Shown here piece by piece: positions 38,615 to 51,268 of a stretch of 64,000 nt of DNA. Positions within the stretch are counted from its first letter, which is position 1; every line of letters starts with the position of its first letter. Made by a program: the position numbers and the translations under genes. Below the pieces are notes generated by a model. It was not told the DNA's origin and ran no database searches. It was given only the letters and a program-made list of their open reading frames with translations. Source of the DNA: Platynereis dumerilii (Eukaryota; Annelida; Polychaeta; Phyllodocida; Nereididae); assembly GCA_026936325.1 (NCBI GenBank), contig JAPTHN010000011.1, positions 35,932,629 to 35,996,628 on the forward strand, read 5' to 3'.

Positions 38615-39567
38615 GTTATTACAGATCTCTTATAAGTGTGCCATGTTCTTTTCAACTGCCACAGTGCTCTTGTGATGTCAGTATCAGCATAGTGATTTCA
38701 CAGTTGGTATATTCGCTGTTTCAGCTGTGTCACTTGGAACACCATTACAAATCCACAATAAGCTGTTAGATTGTTGCTCAACATTGATTATTCAGTTTGA
38801 TGTTTTGAATAAATCCAAAGGTTACAATAACCATATATATATAATGCATGGATTTTGTGTATAACTGCTATCAGTTTTAGCACTTTTACAACAAAACAAA
38901 TTCATTCACTCTCACATTCATTTGTTGGTCTGAGAGGTTATCATGTGCTGCTCTGTCTTGGCAAAAATAATATACTCAGAAACCATTCAGAATTTAAGGC
39001 CTAAGGGGGGGGGGGAGTTTTGCTTGGGGGCATCCTTATCACTGATTTCCAATAATGTTTATTTGATGATCGAATTCTTAGCCTCCTTGTCTGGCCTTTT
39101 TCCAAATTTTTGGGGAGCAACTCTCCCCCCCCCATTTCTGGTCCTCTAGTATGCCCATGCAACACCGCCATGCTCACTTCCAAAAAATCTCCCCATCATC
39201 CCCATTCCAGTCATCAATTCTGAACAGTTTCTTTGGCAAAGATCTCACCTAAAAGGCTGAAAAGCCACAAGGTGCTGCCCTCAAGGAGAAATTTCACAAC
39301 AGGACACCATGAATGTCCATGATGGATCAAGCAAGTGGCTCAAACATATCAGTTTCACCTGCTCCAACTGAATCAAACAACCATACCAATGAATGCAGAT
39401 TAGTCAATTGTTATTCACACTTAGCCCATAAGTGTGACTTGTTGGTAGCAGTTGGAATCAACACTCAAGCTTGGAGTGCCAATAGTGATGTCAGTATTGC
39501 AATACTGACATCAGCTGTGCATATATTCACATGGAACATGGCACACTTATACGAGATCTGTAATAAC
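38615..39567. mobile_element. Inverted-repeat element, 953 bp, unassigned family
   Basis: The left end GTTATTACAGATCTC followed by TTATAAGTGTGCCATG is mirrored at the right end, with one mismatch over 34 bases. The interior has an 11-G run at 39005, a C-rich stretch and a small palindrome around TCAGTATTGCAATACTGA. Flanks resume as module K sequence: the left flank matches 33790 and the right matches 33905, with about 100 bases lost between. No transposase was found and no target duplication could be fixed. Confidence 0.7.
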
Positions 39568-40123
39568 ACTCAAAGCTGTTCTCAAACTACACCAGTCAAC
39601 TCAAAATTGTGAACATGAAACAGCTAATACATAATTTCTATCTCGACCTTGTCACATTGTCATCAGTCAGGCAATCCTGATGTAAGTCAAAGAGACGTTG
39701 CATGTTTGTCACAATCCATCACAGCATGAAAGAAATTGCTTCTCTCAGCATGTCAGACTAACCAAAGAGCAAACAAGAACCTTTGAATCATTCACATCAT
39801 TTTTTTGGAGATTGTGTCAACAAAATATGCTGATGAGACTTTTGTAATTTAATCTAGTATTATCCTGATGGCTTATATATTTGGTTCTTAATTTGGTGTC
39901 CATAATTTCAAACAGATGCTATTACGTTTGCATATTTATTTTGTCATTTGTCTGAGATGCGAGAAAGTGTGTATATCTTATGTTTTAATATCTATGTTTT
40001 GATAATTTGAATACAAATGTATATGCTTCAATTGAATTGTCCTGGCCTGACTGCACTAGTCTTCATACTGACAATATGTATCAAATAAATTTGGCAGAGC
40101 TGGACTTGTGAAACAGAATTTAT

Positions 40124-42287
40124 ACCATATTTATGAGCCATCAGCCAATCAGAAGCCTGTATTTGGCTGGTATATATCCTATATTCTTTGTTGTTCACTT
40201 ATACGCCTATGGGAGTATATAAGCCTCATTGTTTAGCAAATCTCATAACACAAACAGCAAAACTATACCAAACACTGAATTGCCTACAAAAATAAACAAA
40301 AGTACTGTAAGACCTAAAGCCTTTGACAAATCCTGAAATCCTTTAATTCCAGCCCGATCTAGATTTTTAATGCAAATATCATGACTAAGGATAAGGGTTC
40401 AACCATATTAAATATCAGGGAGGGGGATAAGGCTTACACTTTTAAAAATAAAAAATGTCTTGTCATGTTTTGGTAAAATAATAATCTTTTGAGCAGTCTT
40501 GGTGGGGGTATCTCATTACATGGCTTTGTTTCATAAAACACACTCGAAATAAATAGGTCTTATTACTGCTGTTACCATGAAATATAAACTCCAAGCCCCC
40601 CTCCCCCTTATCCCCCTTAATATCTGAACAATCCAAATGCATAGTACATTCTCCTGATTTTAAGAGTATTTTTTTCCACATTTTTTTCCCTTTGCCTATT
40701 TCCTTGCATATTTTTTTTCAATGCCCTCCCCAAGCCCCCCCCCCCCCAAATATTTTCTCCCATGTATATATATATTTTTTTTCGCCCCAAATTTCTTTTT
40801 TCAATTTTTTTTCCACAAACATTTTTTCCCTGAATTATTTGCCCTCATCTTTTTTCAAATTTTTCTTGTCATTTTTTTAATCATTTTTTTTTTCACAAAT
40901 ATTTGTTCCGTATTTGACTGGTTTTAGTTTCCACTTCATAAAAAAAATTCACTCCCTAATCCCTATATTTATTTCTAATAATGTTGGTACTTATTAGCTT
41001 ATATTATCTGAGCATATATACATGTATTAAAGTGGGTAATTGGGAGACTTATTCGCCTATGCCAAGTATTGAAGTAACAAATGCTTCTATAATCCGATTA
41101 AAAAATATATGGGAAATTTCGATAGCTTTTGAAGTATCTGACTAATAATTTACAATACCTTTCATATGCCTTGTATATCTAAGCAAATTTGCAGAATAAG
41201 TAAGAATTTCATATCAAATATATGTCAACCATGTTGCCTTTTGGATTTTTTTTCTTCAACTGATACTTTCATGTTATTAAATTAATCCCTCTTGGCAAAT
41301 TGTTTGTAGCTGTTTTCTACTTCACTCAAATCCTTCTTGTTTTATTTTCTTTTTTTAAATCTCTTTGTTTATGTTTTATGTTGTTTTGTTTAGGGTATAA
41401 GTTAGTTATATCCCTTGACATTACCAAGTTAGTTTCTCATAATTATACTTTGAAATATGCATGTGAGTATCATTAAATGGCGCTTTTGAAATATGCATGT
41501 GAGTTTCATCCAAACTTTCTTTTGATATGTGCAAACTGATTCTAAGGATGATAATGATATTATTTTGGTCTTATAGAGCCGTTGAACTGACTAAGTGAGC
41601 TTCATACAACTATACTTTTGAAATATGGATGTGAGTTTCATAGAAAGATGTTTTTGAAATATGCATGTGAGTTTCATCCCAAGTTACTTGTGATATGTGC
41701 AAATTGATTCTAAGGATGCTTATTATATATATTGGTCTTATTACGCCTCAAAAATACCAGATGATATACTCGTTTTTTTTCTTTCTTTTTTTTTTCTTAA
41801 TTACATTTGAAGTACTTCGATGTTTATGCTAAAAGAAAGAGAGTGAGAAAAAAAAGTGTTCTTTGATATTGTGGATGCTCGAACATCCTAAGATGTTTAT
41901 GAAATTTTGCTATAACTAATTATTGTCATCATTAATTATATATTATTCTCAATTTGCTCCTCAATCAATTTTAATAATAACAATAACATCTCATACAGCC
42001 TAGAATTTTATAAAAATTGTATAATAGTATGCATGATTCTCTCAGCAGTCAATTCCACTCAGGGTGGTCACTCGTCAGCGACAATATTTTTGTCTTAGAG
42101 TGATCTCCCGCCTATTAATAAAATGTGTTTACTTTTTTAACAACGGACATGTATTTCATAGGCGAATAAATGTGTCTTGAGTCTTGAATCTTGAGTCTTG
42201 TTTTCGTGAATATGTGATATACACCTCAGCTAACGCCTCGGTATATATCACATATTCCCTCAAACTCGGGATATATCTAGCACTTAT
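40124..42287. mobile_element. 2.16-kb insertion of unknown class
   Basis: The flanking words CAGAATTT and GTAAAATGTGCAG are contiguous at 44490-44506, so everything between is inserted. TTAT/TAT next to both junctions may be a target duplication. The left end has CCAAT-like and TATA-like words (AGCCAATCAG at 40145; GAGTATATAAGCC at 40215). The middle is pyrimidine-rich (40650-40900). 41430-41750 holds a dimer of about 170 bases containing four copies of a word like GAAATATGCATGTGAGTTTC. The right end carries a hairpin with ATATGTGATATA arms (about 42210-42255). No terminal inverted repeats or protein were found. Confidence 0.65.
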
Positions 42288-42319
42288 GTAAAATGTGCAG
42301 ACACTCTGCAACATATGTA

Positions 42320-45300
42320 TTAACATGGTCTCAACCATTTATCACATGGGTCAGTAAGCCAGTTGATGAAGTGGAAGTTGCAATATTGTAAGGCTGTAAA
42401 TGTAAACCCACAGGAGTATCCATAAATTTCCACTCCTTCAAAAAGAAGGATCATCTTATCTGGATATCCTCTAAAAGCATGGACAAGTGGTTGCAAGGGC
42501 TGACATTTCCATGATGAAGTTTGAGCCGGTCTTTCAAATGCAGGTTACTGGTTTTGGCTGGTTGATCTATGCAGCTTACGCAAAATTATCAGCCAGTTTT
42601 TTAGGCTCCGTAAAAAGTAGACGTTGACTACTATAATGTCTTTGGGTTGCAGACCAATCATTATGGCTGAAGGCATAAACATAAATTGTTCCCGCAGCCC
42701 ATCGTCTAATCTTTGCAACTACATTTCAGCAATGCATTACTGATGAATGTCTAAAACAGCTAATGTCAAAATTTATACTGGTTTAGCTAATAAAGTTTCA
42801 AGGAGAGAATATCTTTCTCTATACCTACAATTTAATGACTATGACTACAGGAAGTGAAATATCCATTTTGCCAGCATAAATCTCTTGCCCATTGTGTCAA
42901 AACTTTGAGGCAGACAAAGCTGATTTTGGAAAATTGACATGATAGTGGTATATATATTATAGCATTGGTTAACCTCAATATGGGTATAATTTTCATTTAA
43001 TAAATGTCTTCTTCTTATAGTTTTGATAATTATTGATTTAATTTTTTGTGCTTGTGCTGGTGGAAACAAAATTAATGGCTTAATCAAAGCGAAGTGTTTA
43101 TGGGCAAGGACTTTTTAGCATTCCACATATCACATATTTGCCGTTTTTTCTATCTATCAGAGCATTCATTTCATATATGGCATGTTTATTGTTTCCAAAC
43201 TGTAAATTTGAAATTCTCTTCATTTGTAACGCTCATCCAGTTATTCTCGCACCAGCAATCATACAGAAGCGGAAGTAGCTCTTTGATAACTGACTCTCTC
43301 AGAACTTTATCATCATGCAATTCTAAATTATTAACTGAAAATTAAATTCCAGAACTCTCTCCTTTTATCTCTCTGTGAGGTTTGGCTTCTGTAAAGTAGG
43401 TTGGCTTTGTTATATTTCCCACATAAAAACCGCATGTGGCATGTCTATGATATAAATACATAATTATTGTACTAATGCTGCTTTATATTAGTATAAATTC
43501 ACCTAAGTGACAGCCACCATCAGACAATCATTGTATATCAAACTTAGGTCAAGAAAAGCTTATTCTGTCAGCACTAATCGCATAAACCAGAATGTGTTTA
43601 GAATGGCATCTTATCGAAATTTAAAAGAACTGTATAAATCATTCGAATAGGTATGAGAGACGTCAAATTTCTAAAGAAACATTCAAAGAGATTTCCAAAC
43701 TGCAGCAGTCAACTCTATATTGTGAACATGAGACAGCTAATGCATGATTTCAATCGCAACCTTGTCATGTTGTCCACAGTCAGGCAATTCTAATAAGTCA
43801 TAGAGATGTTGCATGTTTGTCATAATCCATCACAGCATGAAAGAAATTACTTCTCTCAGCATCGTAGACTTGCCAAAGAGCATACAAGAACCTTGGAATC
43901 ATTCACATCATTTTTTGGAGATTGTGTCAACAAAATATGCTGATGAGACCTTTGTAATTTAATGTAGTATTATCCTGATAGCTTATATATTCGGTTGTCA
44001 AAAGCTTAATCTCCACACTTTCTCAGTTGATACGTGACTAGTGTGGCAAAGATCGCTAGGCGATAGCAATTGTGATCCACTGAATGAAACTTTTTTAATT
44101 TGGGAAATAGGACCAATATTAAGGTCAGGAGAGCAATTTTGTCCATTCTGACCATGCTATTCCTGCTGCAATCATGGTAGCAGAAGCCCCTATTTGCGGC
44201 GCCACCTGGTGCATTGTAACTTCGGCCAACACTCCCTATTAGTTGTTCATAATTTCAAACACATGCTATTACATTTGCATTTTTATTTTATAATTTTTCT
44301 GAGATGCAAGGAGAAAGTGTGCATATCTTACGTTTTGATATCTATGTTTTGATAATTTGAATAAATATGTATTTTGGTATGGTAAATAATCATGCTTCAA
44401 TCGAATTGTCCTGACCTGACTACACTATAGTCTTCATACTGACAATATGTATCAAATAAATTTGGCAGAGCTGGACTTGTGAAACAGAATTTGTGTAAAA
44501 TGTGCAGTCACTCTGCAACATATGCATAGGCGAATATGAACAAGTTCCCAAAATTTATAATTACAATTCTTTATATTGGGAAGTTTAACTTCTACAAAGA
44601 TCTGATCGATACCAAGTGGTGAAAGTGCTTGTCACTTCTGCAGTTTCCAGAAGGAGACCAGACAATGAGAGCTTCCAAGATGCCAACATATGTGCCCCAC
44701 AATGTGCATTTCTACAGAAATCAATGACTTGCAATATTTCACATTGTTGAAGTTCTCCAAAGCTGGCAATGCCTGACATACCTCCCACCATCATGCACTG
44801 ACGGAATGACAGGTACTCATTTGTAAGTTGATATACACATTTGCCAAAATTATCATGCTCACACTGCAGCATTTTGATTGCACACGTCAGTTGATACTGT
44901 GCAAGTGTTTTGATGAGAATCTGATAATGATAAGTATGGTATTACTATGTTGTTGTTTTTTTTTTTCAATGTGATATAAACAATTTCTTAGATGAGTAAT
45001 TTGGTAAAGGTCCTTCAATTATTGAAAATCGGTTCTGCAATTCTGAAGATATGAGGATTTGTGAACATTTCATGAGTTGTGAAGATATAAATATAAATTT
45101 TACTTGTCTTCAGATCTACAGGCATATTTTATTCATGAATGCGTGTATACATTTCGGGGATGCAAATCTGATCAATGTCTAAAATAACTAATGACTAAAT
45201 TAATATTGACTTGGATGTGAAACATCCACCTCTGCCAATATATCACTTGCCAATTATATCAAACCTTGGAGGCAGACAAAGCAGATTTTGGAAAATGTCC

Positions 45301-48300
45301 TTCAACAGATTGTAGTTAAAGGAGCTTCCAATAATCAAATCAATTTAATTTCAAGGACCTGAATATATCCATTCTATCTCATGGCAGAGTTATCACCTGC
45401 TGAGGGGATGTAAAATGGAACACATTTCATATAAAAGTATATTGTTAAAATTATTTCTTGCAATCTACCTTGTTCATTTAAAAGATAGATGCTGGGTCAC
45501 TGCTCAAATTTGCTTTGCTGTCTTTCATATGACTCTGGCTAATCTCAAGGGATGACACTTGGTTTGCAGTTATATAACTAGAGCGAGTATTTTCCTGACA
45601 TCAAAAGGAGAGCCAAAAGGGGGAATACCTTGTAGTGGAATTAGGATGATCTTGTTATGTAAACCACAGGAATAACAACCTTGCTTGCCATGGTCTACCA
45701 GGGTCAAACATTATGCTATATACAGGTTCTGTGAATTTCTTGGGAAGATTTCCTATATATATTAGAGTCAGCTCATTATTATTTAGCTGACATTAAGCAT
45801 ACACATTGTTTATTTTTTTAATGCAAAGCATGATTTTCATAGGCAGTTGACTCTGTGGTTATCTCTTTGGCTTCAAATTAGTCACAATGTCATGGCTGGA
45901 TCACTTGGGCTTATCAATGTTTGACAGTTTCCATCATCTTCGCTGTCTCACCCCTTTCTCAAGCAGACTTCTCAGTTCAAATGATCCATCCATCTGTTTT
46001 CAAATGGGTTGGCATATTTAGAATTATGATATTACACATGTCTGGGCTAACCATATTAAAGTTGTATATCCTAATATTGCTGAATAGCATATGCTGTGAA
46101 TGGGAGCTGGCTATTGCAGCAGTAAAACCCTCAGACTCTATCATGCTTTTGCAGTATGTGGGTGTTGATCTCTGATCCATTTAGAATGATGAATGTGTAT
46201 CACTTCCATGAGAGGCTTACTCTCTACAGATGTCAGGCAACCAACTGTATTTCCAGCAGCCAACATCTGATTTTATGGCTTCCAGAAATGGTCGACCGAT
46301 GACTTCCCTGGCGTTATGTTCCATTTAATGAAACTGGTTTGCAGCTGGAGAAAAGAGTAACTGGCCAGTGTCAGCCAGTATATATATAAGAAGCTAGATT
46401 AAGATTGTACTATTTGGAAATGATAAGGATCTGGACCTAGAGCTGGAATTTGAAAATGGTAAATATAGCTTTGCTCAAGCCTTTGTTGACTGAAGCATCA
46501 GTTATGTAAGCAACATCTATATCTTTGCAAAATCCAACATGCATTCTTCTTCTATATCTGTGTCAGATGTGAATAACAGAATATTTGAAGTGCATTTGGA
46601 GCACAGTGGCTGCCACTTTAAGATTTTAATTTTTATGTCAATAATGCTTGATTGAATATCATTAGCAGTCATGTAATAATATGCATAGCATCAAGTGATC
46701 CTTTTCTTTTTCGCAAGATCTCACATTAATCTGAAAATATGACAACCAAATAGATTTTGGTTAAAAGATTGTATCCAGAATATGGCAGTTGGCCTTGACT
46801 CTATTTATATTGATAAATGTTGGTAACGGCCTATAGGATTAAACTTCTTGAGACAAGTTCTGCTTCGAATTGCAAGTCCGCTACACAATCATTTGATTGG
46901 TATCCTCTTACAGAGTGTAAAATTTCATAAAGAGAAATTCAAATCATCAAAAGAACAAAATCTAGAAAGAGTGACCGACAAGAACGGTAGTGATATCTGT
47001 GTGTCACAGGAGACCATCATGAAGCCAAAGAATACATTTGAGAAACTCCTACACATTTAGTCCTTGCTTCTTAACTTATGTCTCAAAAACATAATTAAAT
47101 CTTGAATAAGATTTCTGACTTTCTGACTTTAGCAATGACAAAAATGTAATTAGATTGTTGTCATAAATTGTCACTGTTCTATGGTGCTCTATGCCTTTTC
47201 AATCTTGTGAAGTATCTTTAAAAACCTCTAAATACCTAGTTTCAATTCTATCCAAAAGCATCAGGAATGTAAGTATTAAATTTAAGGTGAGATTACTCCC
47301 ATATGGTGAAGAATGATTGCCGGTGATACTCCACATTGGCTTTATAGAGAAATTTGTTTCTAGCTCATATACAACATCACATTTTTTAATTATGATAGGC
47401 ATGTGTATTTTTTGCTAACCAGTGCTCACTATGTTGTAAGATACTTTCCGAATTATGCATAAAACTATATTTTTTTAAAGCTAAACATATTAAGCATATG
47501 GGTTTCAATATCAACATGGTGTCAACCATTTATCACTTGGGTCAGTGAACCAGTTGATGAAGTGGAGACTGCTTTATTGTAAGGCTGTAAATATAAACCC
47601 AATGGAATATCCATAAATTTCCACTCCTTCAAAAAGAAGGATCATCTTATCTGGATGTCCTCTAAAAGCATGGACAAGTGGTTGCAAGGGCTGACATTTC
47701 CATGATGAAGCTCGAGCTGGTCTTTCAAATGAAGGTTGTATCACGAGTTTTGGCTTTTTGATCTATGCAGCTTTTTCCTATAAATCCATAAAATTATTAG
47801 CCAGTTTTTTTCGGGCTCCATGAAAAGTAGATGTTGTCTACTGTAAATGTCTTGGGGTAGCAGACCATTCATGATGGCTGAAGACATAAACATAAGTTGT
47901 TCCTGTCTTCTAATCTTTGCAACTACACTTCAGCAAATGCAATGCTGATGAATATCTAAAACAGCTAATGTCAAAATCTATATTGACTTGGCTCATAAGC
48001 TTTCAAGGAGAGAATATCTTTCTCTATACCTAGGTCCTACAATTCAATGAGCACGGCTACAGGATGTGAAATATACATTTCTGCCAATATATCTCAATTA
48101 TATCAAAACTTTGAGGCAGACAAAGCTGATTTTGGAAAATTGACAGGATAGTAGTAATAGATGCCACGTCTCATAATCAAGAATCAATTATATTAATTTC
48201 GAGGCCCTTTTAAAATGTGTCCATCTTATACCCTGGCAGAGTTATGACCTGCAGAAGATATATCAAATGGAATATGAGTTAATTTTAATAATTGTTAAAA

Positions 48301-48640
48301 CGATTTCTTGCAATCCACCTAATCCATGTTAAAGAAAGACTCCGCGTCACTACTCAAATTTGCTTTGATGTCTGCCATGACTCTGGCTATTCTCAAGGAA
48401 TGACACTTTGTTTGGAGAACTTTACATTACCAGAGTGAGTATTTCCTGACATTTAAAGGAGAGCCTAAGGGGGGAATAATACCCTGTGATGGAATTACGA
48501 TGATCTTGTTGTGTGAACCACAAGAAAAACTAGCTTGCTTGCCGAGGGCTGCTCTAGGGTCAAGCATTATACCATATACTAGTTCTGGGATATTCATTAT
48601 TAGAGTTTTAACTCATTTTTAGCCATACCCAACATATAGT
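42320..48640. repeat. Duplicated unit F
   Basis: It contains modules P (42330), K (42960-43900), G (44640-44820), M (45895-46330), N (46555), O (46795), Q (46980) and P again (47520). Long parts are close to unit D-E, for example 45180-46750 against 35100-36640. A ~250-base segment at 43996-44245, containing GCGGCGCCACCTGGTG, is absent from the paralogue at 39890 and looks like a separate insertion. No conserved reading frame was found. Confidence 0.72.
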
Positions 48641-48644
48641 CGTA

Positions 48645-48800
48645 TTTAACCAGTGGCACACCTCCTTACCATACACTCGAATTGTCGTATTGATTTTACT
48701 TTACTGATGGAATGTGTGAATATGTGAAAGTGTGTTGTTGTATTATATGAGTGGTATGGTTGGTAAAAATAAATAAAAGAATCAATCAGTCAATCAATTG
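48645..48800 (+). mobile_element. Probable retroposon 3' end with (TCAA)-type tail
   Basis: About 150 bases without paralogue in the array end in AAATAAAAGAATCAATCAGT and further TCAA units, a tail type often left by LINEs or SINEs. No head or protein was recognised, so the class is open. Confidence 0.4.
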
Positions 48801-49335
48801 TTTGGTTTTTTTTATATAAAAAGGGGAAAGGTGGTTGTCTCATTCGCTATTGATCACATAGCTGAATTGCAGGGGCCTATGTTTTGCAGTTTCAATAGAT
48901 TTCACCTCATTGTTGTGTCTTACTCTCAAGCAGACCGAAAAAAAAATGATTGCTTTACCAAACTTAGTTTTAAACAATGAATCACAAGACTGACATTCTT
49001 TTGAGGTACTAATATTTGTGAATAAGAAAATAAAGAATACACTAAATATTCCAGACATGGGAAAGTCACTGCTGCCTGTCATTCAGGATTTTCCAGACAT
49101 ATATGTGGATCGTAATTTGATAACTTTGGACCAAACAAGTTGGAGTCTCTCCAATGCATTTCTATTGTATGAAAGTATAGTATATATTATATTGTGTGCG
49201 AAGAATAAAAGTAGTCTGCAGAGAAATCACTGCTTGACAGCATTCAACAGGGTGATGGCTTTCTTGCATGCTAAATCTTGAATCGTTTGATTGAAATTAT
49301 CTAACATATACTGGACAAGTTTCATGTGCCGTTAC

Positions 49336-49535
49336 ATAGCGGGTTGGTCTAGTGGTAGTGTGCTAGACTGCCAAATGCATAGTCCAGAGTTCAAAACCAG
49401 CTCTTGCTGGGTCACCCGGGCCTGTGTTGGATGGTTGCTTCAATCACCTCATTGCGGTGTCCTCCACATGTTCTAATTAGCCTACCAAGTGCATTTATAC
49501 AAGATGTAAAGCCTCAATGATCCATCCATTCATAT
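49336..49535 (+). mobile_element. tRNA-derived SINE, copy 4
   Basis: The A box TGGTCTAGTGG is at 49345-49355. The B box is degraded (GAGTTCAAAACC at 49387-49398). The body carries CCTAATTAGCC-like and CCTACCAAGTGCAT words and a tail ATGATCCATCCATT. Its flanks differ from those of copies 1-3, so this is an independent insertion. Its tail abuts the LINE fragment that begins near 49541. Confidence 0.75.
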
Positions 49536-49540
49536 CCATG

Positions 49541-50080
49541 ATAAATACAAAATACGGCAGCTCGCGTCATCACACGAACGCCACGTAGAGAGCACATTAC
49601 ACCAGTGCTGGTCAGACTCCATTGGCTACTTGTAAAGCAGAGGCTACAATACAAAATATTGCTTTACACACATAAAGCTATGAAGGGCATTGCACCGTCT
49701 TACATTTCTGAATTGATTGATGTCCGCCAGTCTCCACGAAAGCTACAATCAAGTGACCTGTCACTATTGATTGTCCCTAAAATTTGCACAGCAACTTACG
49801 GTCCCCGGTCTTTCAGGCATGCATCAGCTACCTTGTGGAACAGTTTTCCCGAGCATTTGAAGAAAATTGACAGTCTTGGTCAATTTAAGAAACAACTTAA
49901 AGCTTACCTTTTTTCAGATGCTTTTATAAGGACTATTTATAAGATGATTTTAATCTTTTTTCAATTGATTTTAATATTTTTACAATCTATTTGTATTTTT
50001 AAATCTCTTTGTAAAGTGCCATGGAGAACTTTTTTAAAGCTATTACTGGCACTATATAAATTTTGTATATAATAATAATC
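49541..50080 (+). mobile_element. CR1/L2-like LINE, 3' fragment (open frame ~170 codons)
   Basis: An uninterrupted frame from 49545 reads QNTAARVITRTPRREHITPV, then LVRLHWLLVKQRLQYKILL, HKAMKGIAPSYISELI, GPRSFRHASATLWNSFP and FKKQLKAYLFSDAF. This is the conserved tail after the reverse transcriptase in CR1/L2-type LINEs. The frame stays open to 50072 through a hydrophobic stretch that is probably beyond the original stop. The 3' untranslated part has the hairpin words AAAGTGCCATGGAGA and TGGCACTATATAAA, then AATAATAAT. It is truncated at the 5' side, and its sequence differs from the LINE at 30250. It is younger, with no stops inside the domain. Confidence 0.88.
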
Positions 50081-50189
50081 AAAAATACTTTCCAAATTGC
50101 ATCATTTTGCATTTGAAAATTGAATGATCTTGTTATTCTTCAGTATACATAAAAAACTTGTTAATCTCTTTTAAGATATGATACTAAAC

Positions 50190-50426
50190 CTGGTTGGACT
50201 GGCCTTTGTGGCAGAGGGGCAGCTGCCATGGGCCCAACCACTCAGGGGAGCCCATGCAAGATAGCAAGAAATCAAGATCCAGAAAAAGCCCGAATGTGAC
50301 CAATTTCCTAACTATGTGATACAATCAAATTTTCAGGTTAGGGCAATATATAATGCCAAAAATAGGTAAGTGGGGCCCGTCGAATTATTTTGCAATTCGA
50401 CCCAAAATGTCGCCAGGTTGCCCCTG
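50190..50426 (+). mobile_element. hAT-like MITE, 237 bp
   Basis: It begins CTGGTTGGACTGGC and ends GCCAGGTTGCCCCTG, which are imperfect inverted copies of each other with the hAT-like core CAGGGGC. The interior shares GGCAGCTGCCATGGGCCC and GAATTATTTTGCAATTCGAC with the minus-strand copy at 33397-33700. No 8-bp duplication is obvious. Confidence 0.7.
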
Positions 50427-51268
50427 ACGAAATCATTGATAGGAAGTAGGTCTATTCAGTCTAGTTCATTTCCTCAGGCACTTGCTGTAGAAACCTTCAC
50501 AGCAGAGATTATAGATGTTCATCTACCACTTCTTGTGCCAAGTTTGCAACTTGAATATTACAAATAATTAAAATCAATTTGAAGGTTATGTTGTACCGGC
50601 ATAAAAAAGGACATTATTAGAAACTTTGGACTTTGGCTAAATCTTTAAAAATCATTTGAGATGCAATGTGAAGTTTTTTGTTTAGTCTGAATGCCAGGGC
50701 CACTTGTGTTTACTAACAATGCCAGGAAGTTGAGCTTTTAGAAACATTTTTACAAATGTTCGATCTTAATTTCTCAAGTCTGTTTCAATTTAAAAACTGG
50801 GTTACTGTTCTATCTTAAATAAATCGAATCTTCTCCATTCACTGTCCATTTCAAGAATGGAGTATTTCATAAATTCACTGAAATAAGTTATGTATGAAAT
50901 TCATGAACTTATGTGCATGTCAGCCATGTCTAAAACTTTTATTTGTAACAAAACTTTCTCAATTCTGTTTCAATTTAAAAAACTGGGTTACATGTTCTAT
51001 CTCAAATAAATCTAATCTTCTCCATTTATTGCCCATTTCAAGAGTGAAGAATTTCATAAATTCACTGAAATAAGTTATGTATTAAATTCATGAACTTATG
51101 TGCATGTCAACCATGTCTGAAACTTTTACTCGTAACAAAACTTTAATGCTTACATCTATCACATGATTTGCAAACTTGTTTATTGTCATACATAAAAGCG
51201 AAAAACAATTGAGCCAGATATTCCAGACATCACAAGCCGCTGCCTGTCATGCATGATTTCCCAGACAT

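Larger units (their letters stand above)
36640..42320. repeat. Duplicated unit E with two insertions
   Basis: Modules O (36650), Q (36830), P (37370) and K (38040-38480 and 39600-39900) are present. The unit is interrupted by an inverted-repeat element (38615-39567) and a 2.16-kb insertion (40124-42287). Directly after the latter, modules P and K begin again at 42330, so P and K are in tandem about 4.95 kb apart. No coding content is recognised. Confidence 0.7.

Noticed and set aside
40690-40930. Phe/Pro-rich frames
   Set aside because: They are produced by a pyrimidine-rich low-complexity tract inside the 2.16-kb insertion.
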